DNA of 64,000 bases from Metellina segmentata (lineage: Eukaryota > Arthropoda > Arachnida > Araneae > Tetragnathidae), in the NCBI GenBank assembly GCA_947359465.1, contig OX375874.1, positions 99,141,441-99,205,440 on the forward strand. The letters are read 5' to 3'. Below, piece by piece: positions 33,301 through 45,587 of the stretch (its first letter is position 1; each line of letters starts with the position of its first letter). The translations under genes were made by a program, and so were the position numbers. The notes under the pieces are model-generated. The model made no database searches, was not told where the DNA came from, and saw only the letters and a program-made list of their open reading frames with translations.

Positions 33301-33955
33301 TACTTTGATTGCTTTGCCAGTACTGCTAAAAAAGCAATTTCTTTAAAAAAAAAATTTTTTTTTAGAATTTTAGCTGTGATGTTTTTTTTTTTTTAATTTT
33401 GAGTCTTATTTTTGTTTTTTGCGCAATGTAATCGTTTCCGAATATTTGGGACGGACGACAATTTTTAACGAACAGGAATAAAACGGAAACTCGTGTTTTT
33501 TCGCTCTGAATTCGTTTTGCATTTCTAAATTGTGTGCATTTTTTAGTTGTAAGTTGTGGCAACTGCGAGATGAAGAAATAAAACTGAATCACAAATTAAT
33601 ATCTTTACAACTACGACTTGATGCTTTGCTCAACTGATGCTCCCAATTGTTCACGTACAGACTCCAAAATGAAATAAATGTGCCTCTGAACTTTGCAAGG
33701 GACAGAATAAGACTTCTGCTTGTTGTGAGGATTCCAGAAACCAATTCGTGATAAATGTGTGCTGTCACTGTCAAGCGTTCATGTTGTTCCACCTGCGCTA
33801 ATGTCTATTGAACTTTGGAACACGTGTGTTTATTCTTAGTATATGTTTTTTGTAATCTCACTTTGAAACATATTGTATTTTAATTAGTACTATTTGAATT
33901 TGTATCTTTTGTTTGTTTTCTTATCACGTAGTCCTGCGAAAAAAAATTGTGTGAT
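30366..33955. other. unassigned AT-rich sequence
   Basis: About 3.6 kb without a recognisable gene or transposon. A CCAGGATGATTCGAAATTCC block at 31432 resembles a mariner-type terminus, but no partner was found. The frame at 32380-32616 (78 codons) is not recognised. Homopolymer T and A runs are frequent around 33350-33400. Confidence 0.45.
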
Positions 33956-33959
33956 ACAT

Positions 33960-34110
33960 ATTCCAATATTGTGTAATGTAATGTATAATATTGTGTAATA
34001 TTATACATTCCAGTATAGTATAATGTAATGTATAATATTGTGTAATATTATACATTCTAATATACTATAATGTAAAGTATAATGTTGGGTAATATAATAC
34101 ATTACATTAT
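33960..34110. repeat. AT-rich tandem repeat, about 59-bp unit
   Basis: Roughly two and a half copies of a unit contain TGTAATGTATAATATTGTGT, AATATTATACATTC and AGTATAGTATAA. Each unit is itself partly self-complementary (TATAATATTGTGTAATATTATA). Confidence 0.8.
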
Positions 34111-34345
34111 ATACTGTCATTTTTTTGTTGCCATTCCAAAAGAATACCTTTTGAGCAAATAAAAAAAAAGAAAAAGAATTAGCTCTGAAATTAAAAACAA
34201 AATTTTTTTAACGAACAAAAGAACACTTATATATTATCATTTCAGCATCCAACACCCAAAACTATCAATTAAATTTTTTTTTATATTGCTTAATTTTTTT
34301 ATAAAGGTTAAGTTGACCTCCAATGGCTGTTTTCGGTAAGTCTAA

Positions 34346-34774
34346 GACCCGGTGCACACATACAATTATCCAACGTGCGGCACCGCTGTGCCAACTATGC
34401 ACTCATAACCGTGAAATGACGCAAGTACTCATTTCGCGCCATTTGCGGTACATATTCTATCGAAGAAAGCGTGTTTATTTCACTTGGTGTAAAAAAAGTA
34501 TATTTCGAAACAAAACAGACGTTATTGGATACAGCCATTTATTTACTATTATTCATATTCCATTTATTTATGAAAACAAGGTACTTCATACCGGACGTTT
34601 GTGTGCGGCGCCGTGTGGAACTGCGGTACAAATTGTACGCAATTTGGACGTGCGTCGCCGCAGCAGCGGCAGAGGGATGTGTGCACTACTCCATTGGATC
34701 TAATGTATCTCAGACACCACTTGCGTTGCGGGAGCGGCGTCGGACGTTGCAAAACCGGATGTGTGCACCGGGCG
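34346..34774. mobile_element. TIR MITE (GGTGCACACAT family), copy 1
   Basis: About 430 bp with imperfect inverted ends of about 45 bp, starting GACCCGGTGCACACAT and ending ATGTGTGCACCGGGCG. TAA flanks both sides (34343-34345 and 34775-34777), suggesting a 3-bp duplication as in PIF/Harbinger. GC-rich CGGC-containing ends surround an AT-rich core. The same element is at 60097-60549. Frames inside it are not conserved genes. Confidence 0.85.
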
Positions 34775-34777
34775 TAA

Positions 34778-35437
34778 AATCTGTCTGTGTGTGTTCTAGT
34801 GTTAAAAAAGGGAATTCCATATTTCCCTCAAAATCATGTTTTGTAGTAGTTACCTTAATGTCACCTTTCGTCATTTTGTAGCCTTGCCATTCAGCAAGCG
34901 CGTGTTACATGAATGGATATGCATGTGTAGTATTTGTGTGCAAAGTAAGTGGTAGAAATTATAAGGATGGCGCTGATGTTAAAATATTATTTTATTCTAC
35001 GTAAATCGTAAGTCATATTTTGATTATCTCTTCAACCTAGAGTAAACCAATTCAAACGGAGTAAGGTCAAGAATTTTGTTAGCATAAAATAAATAGTTTT
35101 AAACATAAAACGTGTTAATTTAGTATCAAACAGACATCGAAGCTTTCTTTGAAAAATTTAAATTTGAAAATTTAAAACTAAATATTTTGTTAATACGATT
35201 TATATAAAAATCTAGCAATCACAAGTGTCGATGTTTTGTTTTGATGTTTCAAACTTCAAAATTGCAGTCCCTTAAAAACTTTTTCCACTTAAAAAATTCC
35301 GAAATTTAATAATTACAAATAAATAGGCTACATTTGAGTTGACCTTTGGTCAATTTTCCAAAAGAGTCTCCTATTTTTTTAAACACGACATTTTGAGATT
35401 ATTTTGCTTTAAAACATATAAATCTATATATAAAGAC
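34778..35437. other. unassigned AT-rich sequence
   Basis: No supported feature between the MITE and the mariner left terminus. Confidence 0.45.
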
Positions 35438-36059
35438 TACTGTGATCAAAAACTACCTGGAAAGCTGTCATAAAACAAAAGGTATCAATTTAATGGTCAA
35501 AATTTATTGCATCTCCTTCAAAGTAATCTCCTCCGACTTCAATGCACTTCTTCCATCGTTTTTTTCAATCATCAAAAGCAGTGATTAATCCTTAAAGCAG
35601 TGATTCTCAACCTGTGGGGCGCGCCCCCTAGGGGTGTGCGAGCACACTAGAGGGGGGGGGGCAAGAATGTCCAAGGAAAAATATTATTCAAAAATATTGA
35701 TTAACTGACTTAAAGGAAAGCACACATAGACATAGAAAACAAAATACATTTTTACATATTTAATAATTAACTTATTAAAGTGAAACATCTTCTAAATCAA
35801 AACTTACTTAACTAAAACATACCAAATTAAAAACAAATTTAATAATTATTAGTGACTTCCTTAGGCCTGTCTTGCCCAGCAAAGTTTTTCGAAGAAAGGC
35901 TTAATATTAGAAATAGCCACAATCAGTTCTGTTTCTATATTTAGCCTAGATCTATTTTTTGTCTTCAAAGAAAACACAGGAGAAAATCCAGTTTCACAAA
36001 GGTAGGATGTTGAAAATGGTAATAGAATGCAAAATGCCCTTGTGTTTAGTGCAGAAAAA

Positions 36060-36151
36060 AAATATATATATATATATATATTTTATATATATATATTTTA
36101 TATATATATATTTTATATATATATATTTTATATATATATATTTTATATATA

Positions 36152-36216
<65 letters not shown>
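36060..36216. repeat. 15-bp TTTTATATATATATA array and TA tract
   Basis: TTTT blocks fall at 36081, 36096, 36111, 36126, 36141 and 36156, giving exact 15-bp periodicity. A pure TA run then leads to the DD41D terminus. The tract lies inside the hAT coding sequence and replaces part of it. Confidence 0.95.
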
Positions 36217-36221
<5 letters not shown>

Positions 36222-37718
36222 GGTGGTCCCGAATTCATGGTACAAACTTTAATGGTAGGTACAGGACATTGTAACAATGATTTATTGTATAGGAATGTAT
36301 AGTCGCAAGTGACGCGGTGAGGCGAAAACAGGGGAAATAACGGCCGAAAGGAAAAACAAAGATTTTATTGAAAGCGTTGTTGACAAGTGTCATGTTTACA
36401 GTAATTGTTCAAAATTGCGTCCACCAGTATCGATACATGCTTGACAGCGTCGGTGGAGCGATTGGCGTACACGTTCAAAGATGCCTGGTATTTCACGCAC
36501 ACCTGCAGCAGCTACAGATAAGCGAGCGACGAGATCCTCATCTGAGTCAACTGGAGTCTCATAAACAAGATGCTTTAGATGTCCCCATAAAAAGTAATCG
36601 AGGCTCGATAAATCGGGAGATCGGGGTGGCCAAGGGACTGGTCCACCACGCCCAATCCATCGAGTACCAAACGTGGCATTCAGGTAATTCCGTACATCAA
36701 TGCTGAAGTGTGCTGGCGCCCCATCGTGCTGAAACCACATGCGGTTACGAATGGCGATCGGAACATCATGCAGCAGTTGTGGTAACACTTCTTTCAGAAA
36801 AATAAGATAGCTTCCGCCAGTGAGCCGCGTGGGTAGTAAGTATGGGCCAATCAAAAAGTCGTTCACAATACCAGCCCACACATTAATACTGAAACGTTGT
36901 TGAAACGCATGTCGACGCGTTGCATGTGGATTATCGGTTGCCCACACATGGGAATTGTGCGCATTAAAGACACCCTAGCGTGAAAATGTCGCTTCATCTG
37001 TAAATAGCACATAATCTACGAAATCCGGCTGCAACGCACATTGCTGCATCACCCACAGGCAGAAGTTCACGCGGCGAGGATAATCTGCCGGATTCAATGC
37101 TTGTACTTTCTGAAAATGGAAGGGGTGTAAGCGATTTTCGTTTAACACTCTGCATACAGTCTGATGACTCACACCTACGTCACGCGCAACAGTTCTTGTG
37201 CTTGACTCGGGTCTATCAGCCACAATGTTCAAGATGCTTTCTTCCAGCCTTGGAGTGCGTACAGCTCTTACTCGACCAGCGCCATGTCTGTTGACGTCGA
37301 ACGCACCTGTTTCACAAAGTTGACGATGTAACCGTTGAAAAATTCTATGATCCGGCATTCGTCGATCAGGATACTCCACGCGATACATTCGTAACGCAGC
37401 TCTGCCGTTACCATTTGCACGGCCGTACATGTAATGCATGTCTGCTTTTTCTGCATACGTAAAGTCACCCATCGTCTACGGCAGCACAATTGTGAATGGC
37501 GCTTTTCCCTACTGCGATGCATCATGTTCAACAGCGGCTAGACATCTACTGCCCTCTACCGGCAATGATACCAACCGATCACTCCATTTCTCTTTCCTTT
37601 TATTTCCCCTGTTTACGCCTCACCGCGTCACTTGCGACTATACATTCCTATACAATAAATCATTGTTACAATGTCCTGTACCTACCATTAAAGTTTGTAC
37701 CATGAATTCGGGACCACC

Positions 37719-37723
<5 letters not shown>
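36217..37723 (-). mobile_element. DD41D mariner-like element, copy 2 (inverted)
   Basis: Exactly 1,507 bp, the same length as copy 1, with the same TACAGGGTGGTCCC ends and about 120-bp TIRs. It sits inside a TA microsatellite, so its TA target duplication merges with the tract. I see only two nucleotide differences from copy 1, both in the transposase gene, although I compared by eye. Confidence 0.95.
36396..37472 (-). pseudogene. DD41D transposase with one nonsense codon
   Basis: This frame is collinear with the intact 358-residue transposase of copy 1. Codon 166, GAG in copy 1, is TAG here (36972-36974), directly after the first catalytic motif FTDEATFSR. One missense change is also visible in the second HTH (SHQTVCR instead of SHQAVCR). 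Everything else, including Asp250 and Asp292 motifs, matches. Translation would stop at 165 residues, leaving the DNA-binding half only. Such a fragment could in principle bind the termini without cutting, but that is inference. The TIRs are intact, so the copy could be moved by the product of copy 1. Confidence 0.93.

Positions 37724-37780
<57 letters not shown>
37724..37780. repeat. TA microsatellite
   Basis: A pure TA run directly follows the DD41D right terminus. With 36160-36216 it is one original tract split by the insertion. Confidence 0.95.
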
Positions 37781-40257
37781 TCCTGACAAAAATTGAACTA
37801 GTGATTTATTACTAAATTGTCTTTTGGTTACGCCACTTGTCGTGAAGTCTATGAATTTTTCTTCCTCATCAATTGAGAGTCCTTCGGGAGTCTTATGAAA
37901 TTGATCCCTAACCCACTCGTAACTTGCTATCAGTTTATCGTCGGCAAGAAAATACTTTTTAAAATTATTTTCCAGCATGGCTAAAGGATTTTCAATGGTT
38001 ACAAAAACAACTTTTACGTGTTCTTCTTCAGCCTTGTAAATTATAGTACAATCATTCACATTTGCAAACAATGTTAGATTTCTTTGCTTTAAATTTCTGC
38101 TCCACAGTTCCAATTTTCTACAAAAAGCAATAACTTTGTCACTCGTATCCAACATATGTATATTTGCTCCTTGGAGTTGAAGATTCAAGTCATTTAATTT
38201 CTCGAATATGTCGACCAAGTAGCTGAATTTCATCGCAAATAAACCATCTCAAAAATTCTTGGCTTCCGGTCTGCTTTCTTCTTCTAGGAAAATGTCGATT
38301 TCTTCTCTTAGTTCATAAACACGTTGCAACAATTTCCCACGTGATAACCATCTTGCCTCGCAATAAAACAGTAAAGCTGAATGCATTGCACCCTTGTCTT
38401 TACAAAGTGCGGAAAATATTCTTTATTTCAGGGGTCTCCTTTTGATATAATTTACTACGGTTACAACTATAGTTAACACAATATTCAGACCATGACTCAT
38501 TTCTTTGGAAGCCAAAGCTTCTCTGTGGATCATGCAATGTGTCCAGACGCACTGAGGCGATTTTTGTTTTACAAGTGCTTGTATACTTTGGTATCTTCCA
38601 GACATTGAACGAGCACCATCGGTGTATATTCTGACGCAATTTTTCCATTATATGTTTGCCTCGTTCATAAAATCATTTAAAATAGCAAATAATGCAAGAG
38701 CTGTTGCTTTGATTTCTATCGGTTTGCAGAAAAGTAGTTCTTCTACAACTCACATATTGTCACAAAATCGAACATAGGCAATGAAATGAGCATCTTTATT
38801 ACTATCTGTTGCTTCATCAAGCTGTATTGAAAACAATTTGTCACGCAACTTCGAGAAAAGCTGACACTGTACATCTTCAGCTATATCACCAATTCGACGA
38901 GCAACAGTATCATTTGAAAGAGGTATGGACTGCAATTGTTTTGAAAAATTTTCTTCAAACATAGTTTCTACAATCTCAATTGCTGCTGGCAAAATAAGCT
39001 CTTTACCAACGGTGTGAGGTTTTTTACATCTGGCTATTTTATAGGAAACTGCAACTCATTTTATATGAGGATGCAATAAAAGCTTTTTTATTCACAGACA
39101 AAGTTTCTTTAAAAAAAGATTTTTGCTTTTCATATGATTTTAATTTTAATTCGAAGAATTATCTGGGTTTGTTGACGTACTCACTATGAAGCGTTTCCAA
39201 ATGTCGTTTATGTTTATTAGGTTTCATGCTGTCTGCGGCCAACATTTTTGAGAAAATGATACACAGAGGCCTTTCTTCTTCATTTACTTCAGTACTGGTA
39301 AACCCCAAATTTAAGTATTCTTGAGAATATTTTCTTGATTTTATTTTCGGAACCACGCTCGTCTGTGTACTTGTTGACGCTTGACTATCGTCTAATGCCC
39401 GTTTACGCCCGCTTAAAAATTATGCATGGGTCTGCATAAATCTGCTGCCGTGAATATTTAATATGGCGATTGCAATTATTACGAAAACATATATAACATG
39501 CGATAGATTTGATAGCGATCGACTCGAATGAGAATTGAAACTTGCGTTATCGAACATTTTCCTTCTTCCTATGAGAAAACATTTGCTCTGCGCATGCTCG
39601 AGACGGCTTCCACAAACCATGTTACTTATGTTTTCTCTTTTCTTTAGTCATGCTTGTGTTTTATTTCTTTTATTATTCCAACAAAAAGTATTCCCAGTTT
39701 CTAAATTTAGCTCAACCCGTATAGGTTAACTTTCATTAACGAATTTTTGTACTTTCATATTCTTTTAACGTTATCTCCCTGTTTGGCTTTCATTTCAAAT
39801 ATAATATTTAAATTTTCCCCGCTTCCATTCGCTTCATCTGTTCACCGCTCGCTTTGCAAAATGTGGTTTCTTGCCAACGTTGGCTCGCTTTTAGTCTTGT
39901 TTTGGCAGTTAGTTAAAAATAATTTAAAAACAGAAATTAAAAATGCTCAATATATATTATTGTTGTATACATTTTATTGTATGCGGGGGGGGGTGATGAA
40001 AATTATGATTGAAAACTGGGCCGCGAATAATGAAAGGTTGAGAAACGCTGCCTTAAAGTCATGTTAAACATGTTTTTGTAACACCCCTTCAGGGTTCGTA
40101 TTATATTAAATTTATTTTCAGCCGATAAAACTAAATCAATCCCTGATTGTTGCCACATGTCTACATAAGTCGTAAACACATTTCATAAAAGTTTGCAGAC
40201 GATATCTACTAGACACGTATTTTAAAGGAAGCATTCCTGATACTTTTGATCACAGTA

Positions 40258-40514
40258 GAATATAAACCATCTCGGAATTGAAGTAATACTCCATCACGTA
40301 CGAAATCTGCGTTGCGAAACACGAAGTTTAAGAAATAACTATTTCAAGAATCGCAAAACAGTTTCCCCTGGCACCTATGTACGAAATTCCTAGACCTACA
40401 TCCTTTGAAAAAGTATTCATTTTGATATATCCTAACACTTGTTAAAGCCTGGCTAAGGAACTTAGAATCACCCTGAAATAGTAGCAATCAGATTTAACGA
40501 AACTAGAAGTCTGT
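40258..40514. other. unassigned sequence
   Basis: Between the mariner end and a SINE. A TAGAATCACCCTGAAAT block near 40465 resembles the inverted mariner-type terminus CAGGGTGATTC, also seen at 31432 and 41826, but no element can be delimited. Confidence 0.35.
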
Positions 40515-40815
40515 AAGACTGGAGTAGTGAATAAACAACCGGAGGGTTGCAAGTTCGAAACTAAATCCAGCCGAAAGACCGTCATATACTCGGAGACTGG
40601 TGCACGCTAAATCTGCTGTGGTTATTGATTTCTTCCCTTAATCGTGGAGTGGAAATTTACATAATAGGGTGCCGAGACTCAAGTGCTGATCTTGTAATCT
40701 AACTGAGATTGAAAATTGCAAGGTGCCACCGCTTCTTTCGCTTCGGGAACGATACCATACCGCCGCCAATAGTGCGATGTGTTGCTCCAGTGAGACATAA
40801 ATTCACCTACCTACC
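40515..40815 (+). mobile_element. tRNA-derived SINE, full length
   Basis: The head has box B-like GCAAGTTCGAAACTAAATCC, the body AAAGACCGTCATATACTCGG and GGTGCCGAGACTCAAGTGCT. The 3' end reads ATGTGTTGCTCCAGTGAGAC followed by ATAAATTCACC and a short CCTACCTACC tail repeat. Confidence 0.82.
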
Positions 40816-41466
40816 TAACTGTGTCTGCTATACATGTTTTAGAATAATAACTGATAAAAATATTTGACCTGTGATTAAGCCTAAATAGATTTATGATCAT
40901 TCATGTTTCTAAACAGTGGAATGGTAAGTAAAAATTTCATTTCAGTATTATTGTTTCGAAAAAGGTGAAGGGACCGATTAAAAATTGAAACTAGGAAATA
41001 AAATATTGCTGATTATTATTATTTGCTTGAAATTATAACTTAATTTTTTACATTTTAATTTAAATAAAAAATAGTTAAATAGAAAAAAGATTTAAGTAAA
41101 AAGAGACACTTCAATGTAAGTTATATGTAGATTTAGTCGAAGTTTCAAACGAATTGGGCAAGTTCGTAAACGAAATTATTCAATTCTTCAAATAAAAATA
41201 TAGCTTACATAAAATGTATTCAATTTTTCTCTATTCAGTGAAATAACAAATACGTAAAATGAAAAACTTTCCGGGAACTTCTCGGGTGCATTTAAACTGT
41301 ACAAACTGATACATTTCGATGAAATTTAATCTATTTATTGAATATCTGTTTTGATACCAAACATGGTTAAATTAAAGGCATTGTATTTACAAACTGCCTA
41401 ACCTGTCGAGCTTTTATTTCTTATGAGAAAAGTTATTTTATGTAAAAATACAGTAATTATTGTTAA
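40816..41466. other. unassigned AT-rich sequence
   Basis: No supported feature. Weak similarity to the outer flank of the fold-back element at 41467-42073 may extend into this stretch. Confidence 0.4.
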
Positions 41467-42073
41467 TTTATAACTCAAGAACGTATGCTAAAAATCAAAC
41501 TTGACACCTAAGCAAACACTGAACGAATTGATCGGCCTGCTTCTTTCGTTCCTGGAGACATCAGATACGTTTTTGGTCTTGTGATCAAAAGAAAGTTTCG
41601 AGCCCTACAGAACGATATCTCTTATAATAATTTAAGTCACAAAATTTCTGATTTTACTCGAAGATAGGCGAAATCTTATTTATAAAAACAAGACCAATGG
41701 AATATATTCTTGGTTTTATTTTGTCTCGTATAGTCCTCAAGAGGATTGCATATTTTTTACAGCTATTATATTCTTACATAATCACTGTTATATAATGCAT
41801 TGAAATTGTATACTTACTTATGAATCACCCTGTGCATTTCATTGGTCTTATCTTTATAAATAAGGTTTCGCTTAGATTTAAGTAAAATAAGCAATATTGT
41901 GACTCTTAAATTATTATAGGAGACATATCTTTATGTTGGGCATGACATTTTTTTTATCACTGGACTAGAAACGTATTTTATGTCTCCATGAACGAAAGAA
42001 GCAACCGGATCAATTTGCACAGTGTTTGATTAGGTGTTGCTTGATTTCTAGCTTACGTTCTTGAGTTATGAAT
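41467..42073. mobile_element. fold-back element with about 230-bp arms
   Basis: The left arm 41467-41701 and right arm 41839-42073 are inverted copies (about 75-80% identical by eye) separated by a spacer of about 137 bp. Outermost arm sequence is AACTCAAGAACGTA, and the inner edge is AGACCAATG. Matching blocks include GCTTCTTTCGTTC, GGAGACAT, TATAATAATTTAAG and CTTATTTATAAA. No coding frame is present. It could be a long-arm MITE or a hairpin-forming repeat. Confidence 0.85.
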
Positions 42074-45000
42074 TAAGAATTTTAGGATATATTTAATGTA
42101 TTTTTAAACAAACTCTAAAGTTATATAAAACTTTCAATATATCATCACATCAATTTATAGCTCGGTAAACATTGCAGTTGATCAGAATAATCTGTTTTTG
42201 AAAAACATATTTCTTAGATTCAGAAAGCAAACCTTGTCGCACCTGATTCCGTCAATACTGACACTTGATACCGAAACGTGTAGTGAATTTAGTTGAGAAT
42301 TTATTGTCAATGATAACGTTGCTCTGTAAACGCAACTGTAGCTTCGCTGATCCTAGCAACAGAATATCTCTTTTCGTCAAATAAAATACTAAAATAAATT
42401 CACTGATTTGGTGAGTATTTATTTCCGTCGTACGTGGTTTGACACCCTGAAGGCATATATCATATTACAAATATATGTCAGTCTCACACTCATCTTTCCG
42501 TCATGAAACCTGCAATCCGTCTTCTCTGCTTGACTTTTAACAAGTTTTGACTTTCTTGACCTATAAAGGTTTTTATATGATTCCTCTAATGGATGTGATT
42601 TATTTTTTATTTTTTTATGTGTTGGCGTTGTTGGGTGCATACAAAAATGCATTATTAGGAAATCTCGCTCAAAAGGTTAAATTGTATCAGTTGATTCTAT
42701 CGATGAAACTGAAAAAGTATCAACTACACTTCAGTTTGTGTAAAAATACTGTGAAAGCATTTTTGGTTAATTGCATATAATTTAATGCAAAAAGTTTCTG
42801 AAATAGATAGATCATGGCTACATTAGGAATTATTTCTATACAAACATTCAACACACATAGTCATACCACTATCAAAGTTATAATTTAATGTCTGAACACA
42901 CACTCTAATTTATCTACTTGGATTCAAGCACTATATTAAATATAGCAATACGTGCTCTTGAAGCACGACCGTTATCATTTATTTGAAAACGGAATGAATT
43001 AAATACAGACCCCAGTTTTTGAGCTTCATCAAAAGGGTTTTTAACATTTAAAAACATTGCGACCAAAGCTGAAAATCCTCGATCCAATAAGTTTCCATGT
43101 GATGCAGACTCGTTTCATCCGGGTCCATCGTCAGGACCCCAGTCTGTGACTCACCAACGACCAAGACCAAAGGGCAACCAGGCGACACAACCCATAACGC
43201 GATTTAAGTTCATACGCCATCGATCAAATCATGATTTAACTTGTTTTGTTCCTTGGTTCTTCTTACGATCAGTCGTGAAGCATCGAGGGAATCCAGATAT
43301 TCTGATAGGCTTAGGTGACAAGACAATGACAAATCGTTTTCGTCTGAGACTGCTTGAACTGTTGCCAAAAAATGCCACCAACCACCGTCTTCTATGTTGT
43401 TTTCGAAGCAAATTGAAAATTAAAAAAACACTCCGATTTGTGATCGAAATGTCTCATGTATTTTCATGGGAGAATATTGGTTTACAGATAGAGTGTAGAC
43501 TGCGTTTTTTCGAAATGAATTTCCATTTCCGTGTCATTTGTCATGTTCACGCTCAGAATAATTTCAAGCACATCAGTCGAATAACATAATAAAATTTTAC
43601 ATAGTTAAATTATTCATGTGCTAAGGGACTATATATCTCCTCGCTTCCGTTCAACAATCCTATGTATTGCTTAAAAATCTTCACAGCTCAACAGCGCGAA
43701 CCCTGCTTGTTGTATCCATCATCAGAACATATCCGTATTAGAACATAGAATCAAAACATTTGACGTTGGGACTCAAGAATACGATACCATCGCCAATAAT
43801 GACGATAATTTTTGAATGGAACAACGTATCTTGGGATTATTTACTTAGCCATTTGGCGACGAAAATTATAGTCTCTGATTAGGTGATTGACCGGAACGAA
43901 TGAAAGGTATACAAATAAGATATAAAAAGTATGTACCCATTTGTTTTATTCAAACTCTGATTAATAATGCATTTTTTATGTACAAGTTTAAGTTTTTCGT
44001 AGGTTTGTGACAGTATTTTTGTTTTTCAGAACAACAACTCTGACTTTTTTAGTAGCATTTTTTAGTTTGGTATATTACTTACTCACAAAAGAACCTTAGT
44101 TAGTTTTGTCGTGATTGTGTTTTTGTGATTTATCAAATAAAACTCATCTTCCTAAAGAAATGTGTTTTAATCAAGTTGTTGCATACTAAGCGCCTTTACA
44201 CTGTATGGATTATTTTACTGAACTCGCGTTATACAGAACACCTTAACAGTCTAGGATTTAAAAATGCAGAGCATACAAATCCAGTAATTATTTAATGCTT
44301 CGAATAAGTCAGCGTACAACTAAAAAATTCAACGGATTCCCAAAGTTTTATTCAAAGACGAACTCGCAAGACAATCTTTTAAATCAGACAAAAGCGCTTT
44401 CCCTTCATAACAATCCCACTTATTTGAAGCAATCACTGAAGTAGCATATAAACAGAATAATCAAACGTTACCATCTAGAACAAAATGGCGAATGATTGTC
44501 TCCCGATGAAATTATTCCTATTCAACCGAACGTTCCAAATAGGTACTACTTTAATGATAATAACGATTCTGATGTGTGCGATGCGGGGATCTTGTAAATA
44601 CCCGAGATCTCTTTGAGAGTTAGTACATTGATAAGGATTCAAATGAGGTATTTAAATGGTTGGGAGATAGGCCCGTGTGATCTCTTAATGTTTCAATATT
44701 CATTCAGACATATTTGCCATCAACTCATTGTTACCACCAGGACGTGGGTCTGTGGGGAATTGATGGTACAATGGCCGCTGAGTTGAATATTCTCGATTAA
44801 GATTCCAAATTAATCGAAGAAAGCTCTATGGCAAATGGGTTTTAAAACTACGCCAAGAACAATGGTAGTATGGGAAACATAAATCTGCATTTTGAATTGA
44901 TGATTCAAAGTGCTGCCAAGATTTCCAGCGGGATAAACCATTATGTCAAATACTTTCGTATGAATGATTGAAAGTACGTGTTTTGGAGATGAATAGAATA

Positions 45001-45587
45001 TTTTAAATTGTTCGGTAAATGACTTAATATTTCGTCGAAGGAATTTCGGAACATTTAAAAATTATATCATCGGATTATGCCAAAGGCGTTATCGATCTTA
45101 CTTGATGAATTAGGAAGGTTTGAACGCTCTTTATAAAATTATTTTACCGCTTTTTTTTTTCAAAGTATTTTGATTCAAACTAGTTTTAATTATAAAATTT
45201 CGGCCACGCGGAAAAAACATGCGGGATTTCCTTGTGGAATATGACAAAATTAACAGCTCTTACATGAGACAAATACGATACGGTCGCCATTTTGAAACCG
45301 TGAGTACCAATATAGAGGACATTTGCTGCGTGTTTTAGTGTCTATAGTTGCGAATTTGGCATACTGATAGTAAATAGTAGTTATATAGATAGGGGAGTAC
45401 ATAAAGTACATATGACGCAGTAATAATCGTTAGTGGGCATATAGATAGGTGAATGTAATTGGTAAATTTGGCAAATCAACAGTAGATAATACATTGATGG
45501 GAGAAGTATAGAGGAGCAGCTGGGAAGGGGACAAAGCGATAATATATATTTATGTTATCGCTAACATGCAGTAATTATTTCTTCGAC
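42074..45587. other. unassigned AT-rich sequence
   Basis: About 3.5 kb with no recognisable gene, TIR or repeat. The longest frame, 43146-43589 (147 codons, plus strand), is basic and shows no family motif, signal peptide or membrane segment, and I do not consider it supported. Confidence 0.45.

Larger units (their letters stand above)
35870..39420 (-). pseudogene. hAT transposase pseudogene, ZBED5/FAM200-like, split by microsatellite and mariner-like element
   Basis: Minus-strand order: a lead KRALDDSQASTSTQTS near 39400, the BED-like segment YLNLGFTSTEVNEEERPLCI with a HKRHLETLH zinc-ligand end (39159-39356), then IPLSNDTVARRIGDIAEDVQ and LFSIQLDEATD (38750-38992). A middle part with the IYTDGARSM-like and MIHREALASKEM motifs lies at 38400-38640, in two frames. 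The part at 37780-38233 contains MKFSYLVDIFEKLNDLNLQL. After the inserted block the C-terminal dimerisation region resumes near 36050 (LPFSTSYLCETGFS, KTKNRSRL), in the usual hATC form. Several frameshifts and stops occur. The family is known as domesticated genes in vertebrates, but this copy sits inside intact TIRs and is an ordinary dead transposase. Confidence 0.88.
35598..40050 (-). mobile_element. hAT element (ZBED5-like) nested in mariner
   Basis: An exact 8-bp target duplication, CCTTAAAG, flanks it at 35590-35597 and 40051-40058. The ends are hAT-like: CAGTGATTCTCAACCTGTGG at the left and, inverted, CAGCGTTTCTCAACCTTTCA at the right. At 4,453 bp it is enlarged by an internal TA tract and a DD41D mariner-like element (36217-37723). 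Without these it is about 2.7 kb, reasonable for a hAT. Confidence 0.93.
35440..40255 (-). mobile_element. mariner element fragments enclosing a hAT element
   Basis: Inverted ends CTGTGATCAAAAACTACC at 35440 and the complement of CTGTGATCAAAAGTATCA ending at 40255, with TA outside each (35438-35439 and 40256-40257). Only about 350 bp is mariner: 35440-35597 and 40051-40255. The left piece encodes, on the minus strand, a C-terminal transposase segment (KKRWKKCIEVGGDYFEGD, then a short tail) near 35500-35565. Most of the gene was deleted before or after the hAT insertion. Confidence 0.82.

Noticed and set aside
31432..41840. Mariner-type element delimited by scattered CAGGGTGATTC-like motifs (31432, 40465, 41826)
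   Set aside because: The motifs do not form a matching pair with a transposase relic between them, and short matches are expected by chance.
43146..43589. 147-codon plus-strand frame
   Set aside because: No motif, domain, signal peptide or related copy is visible, and frames of this length arise by chance in a window this size.
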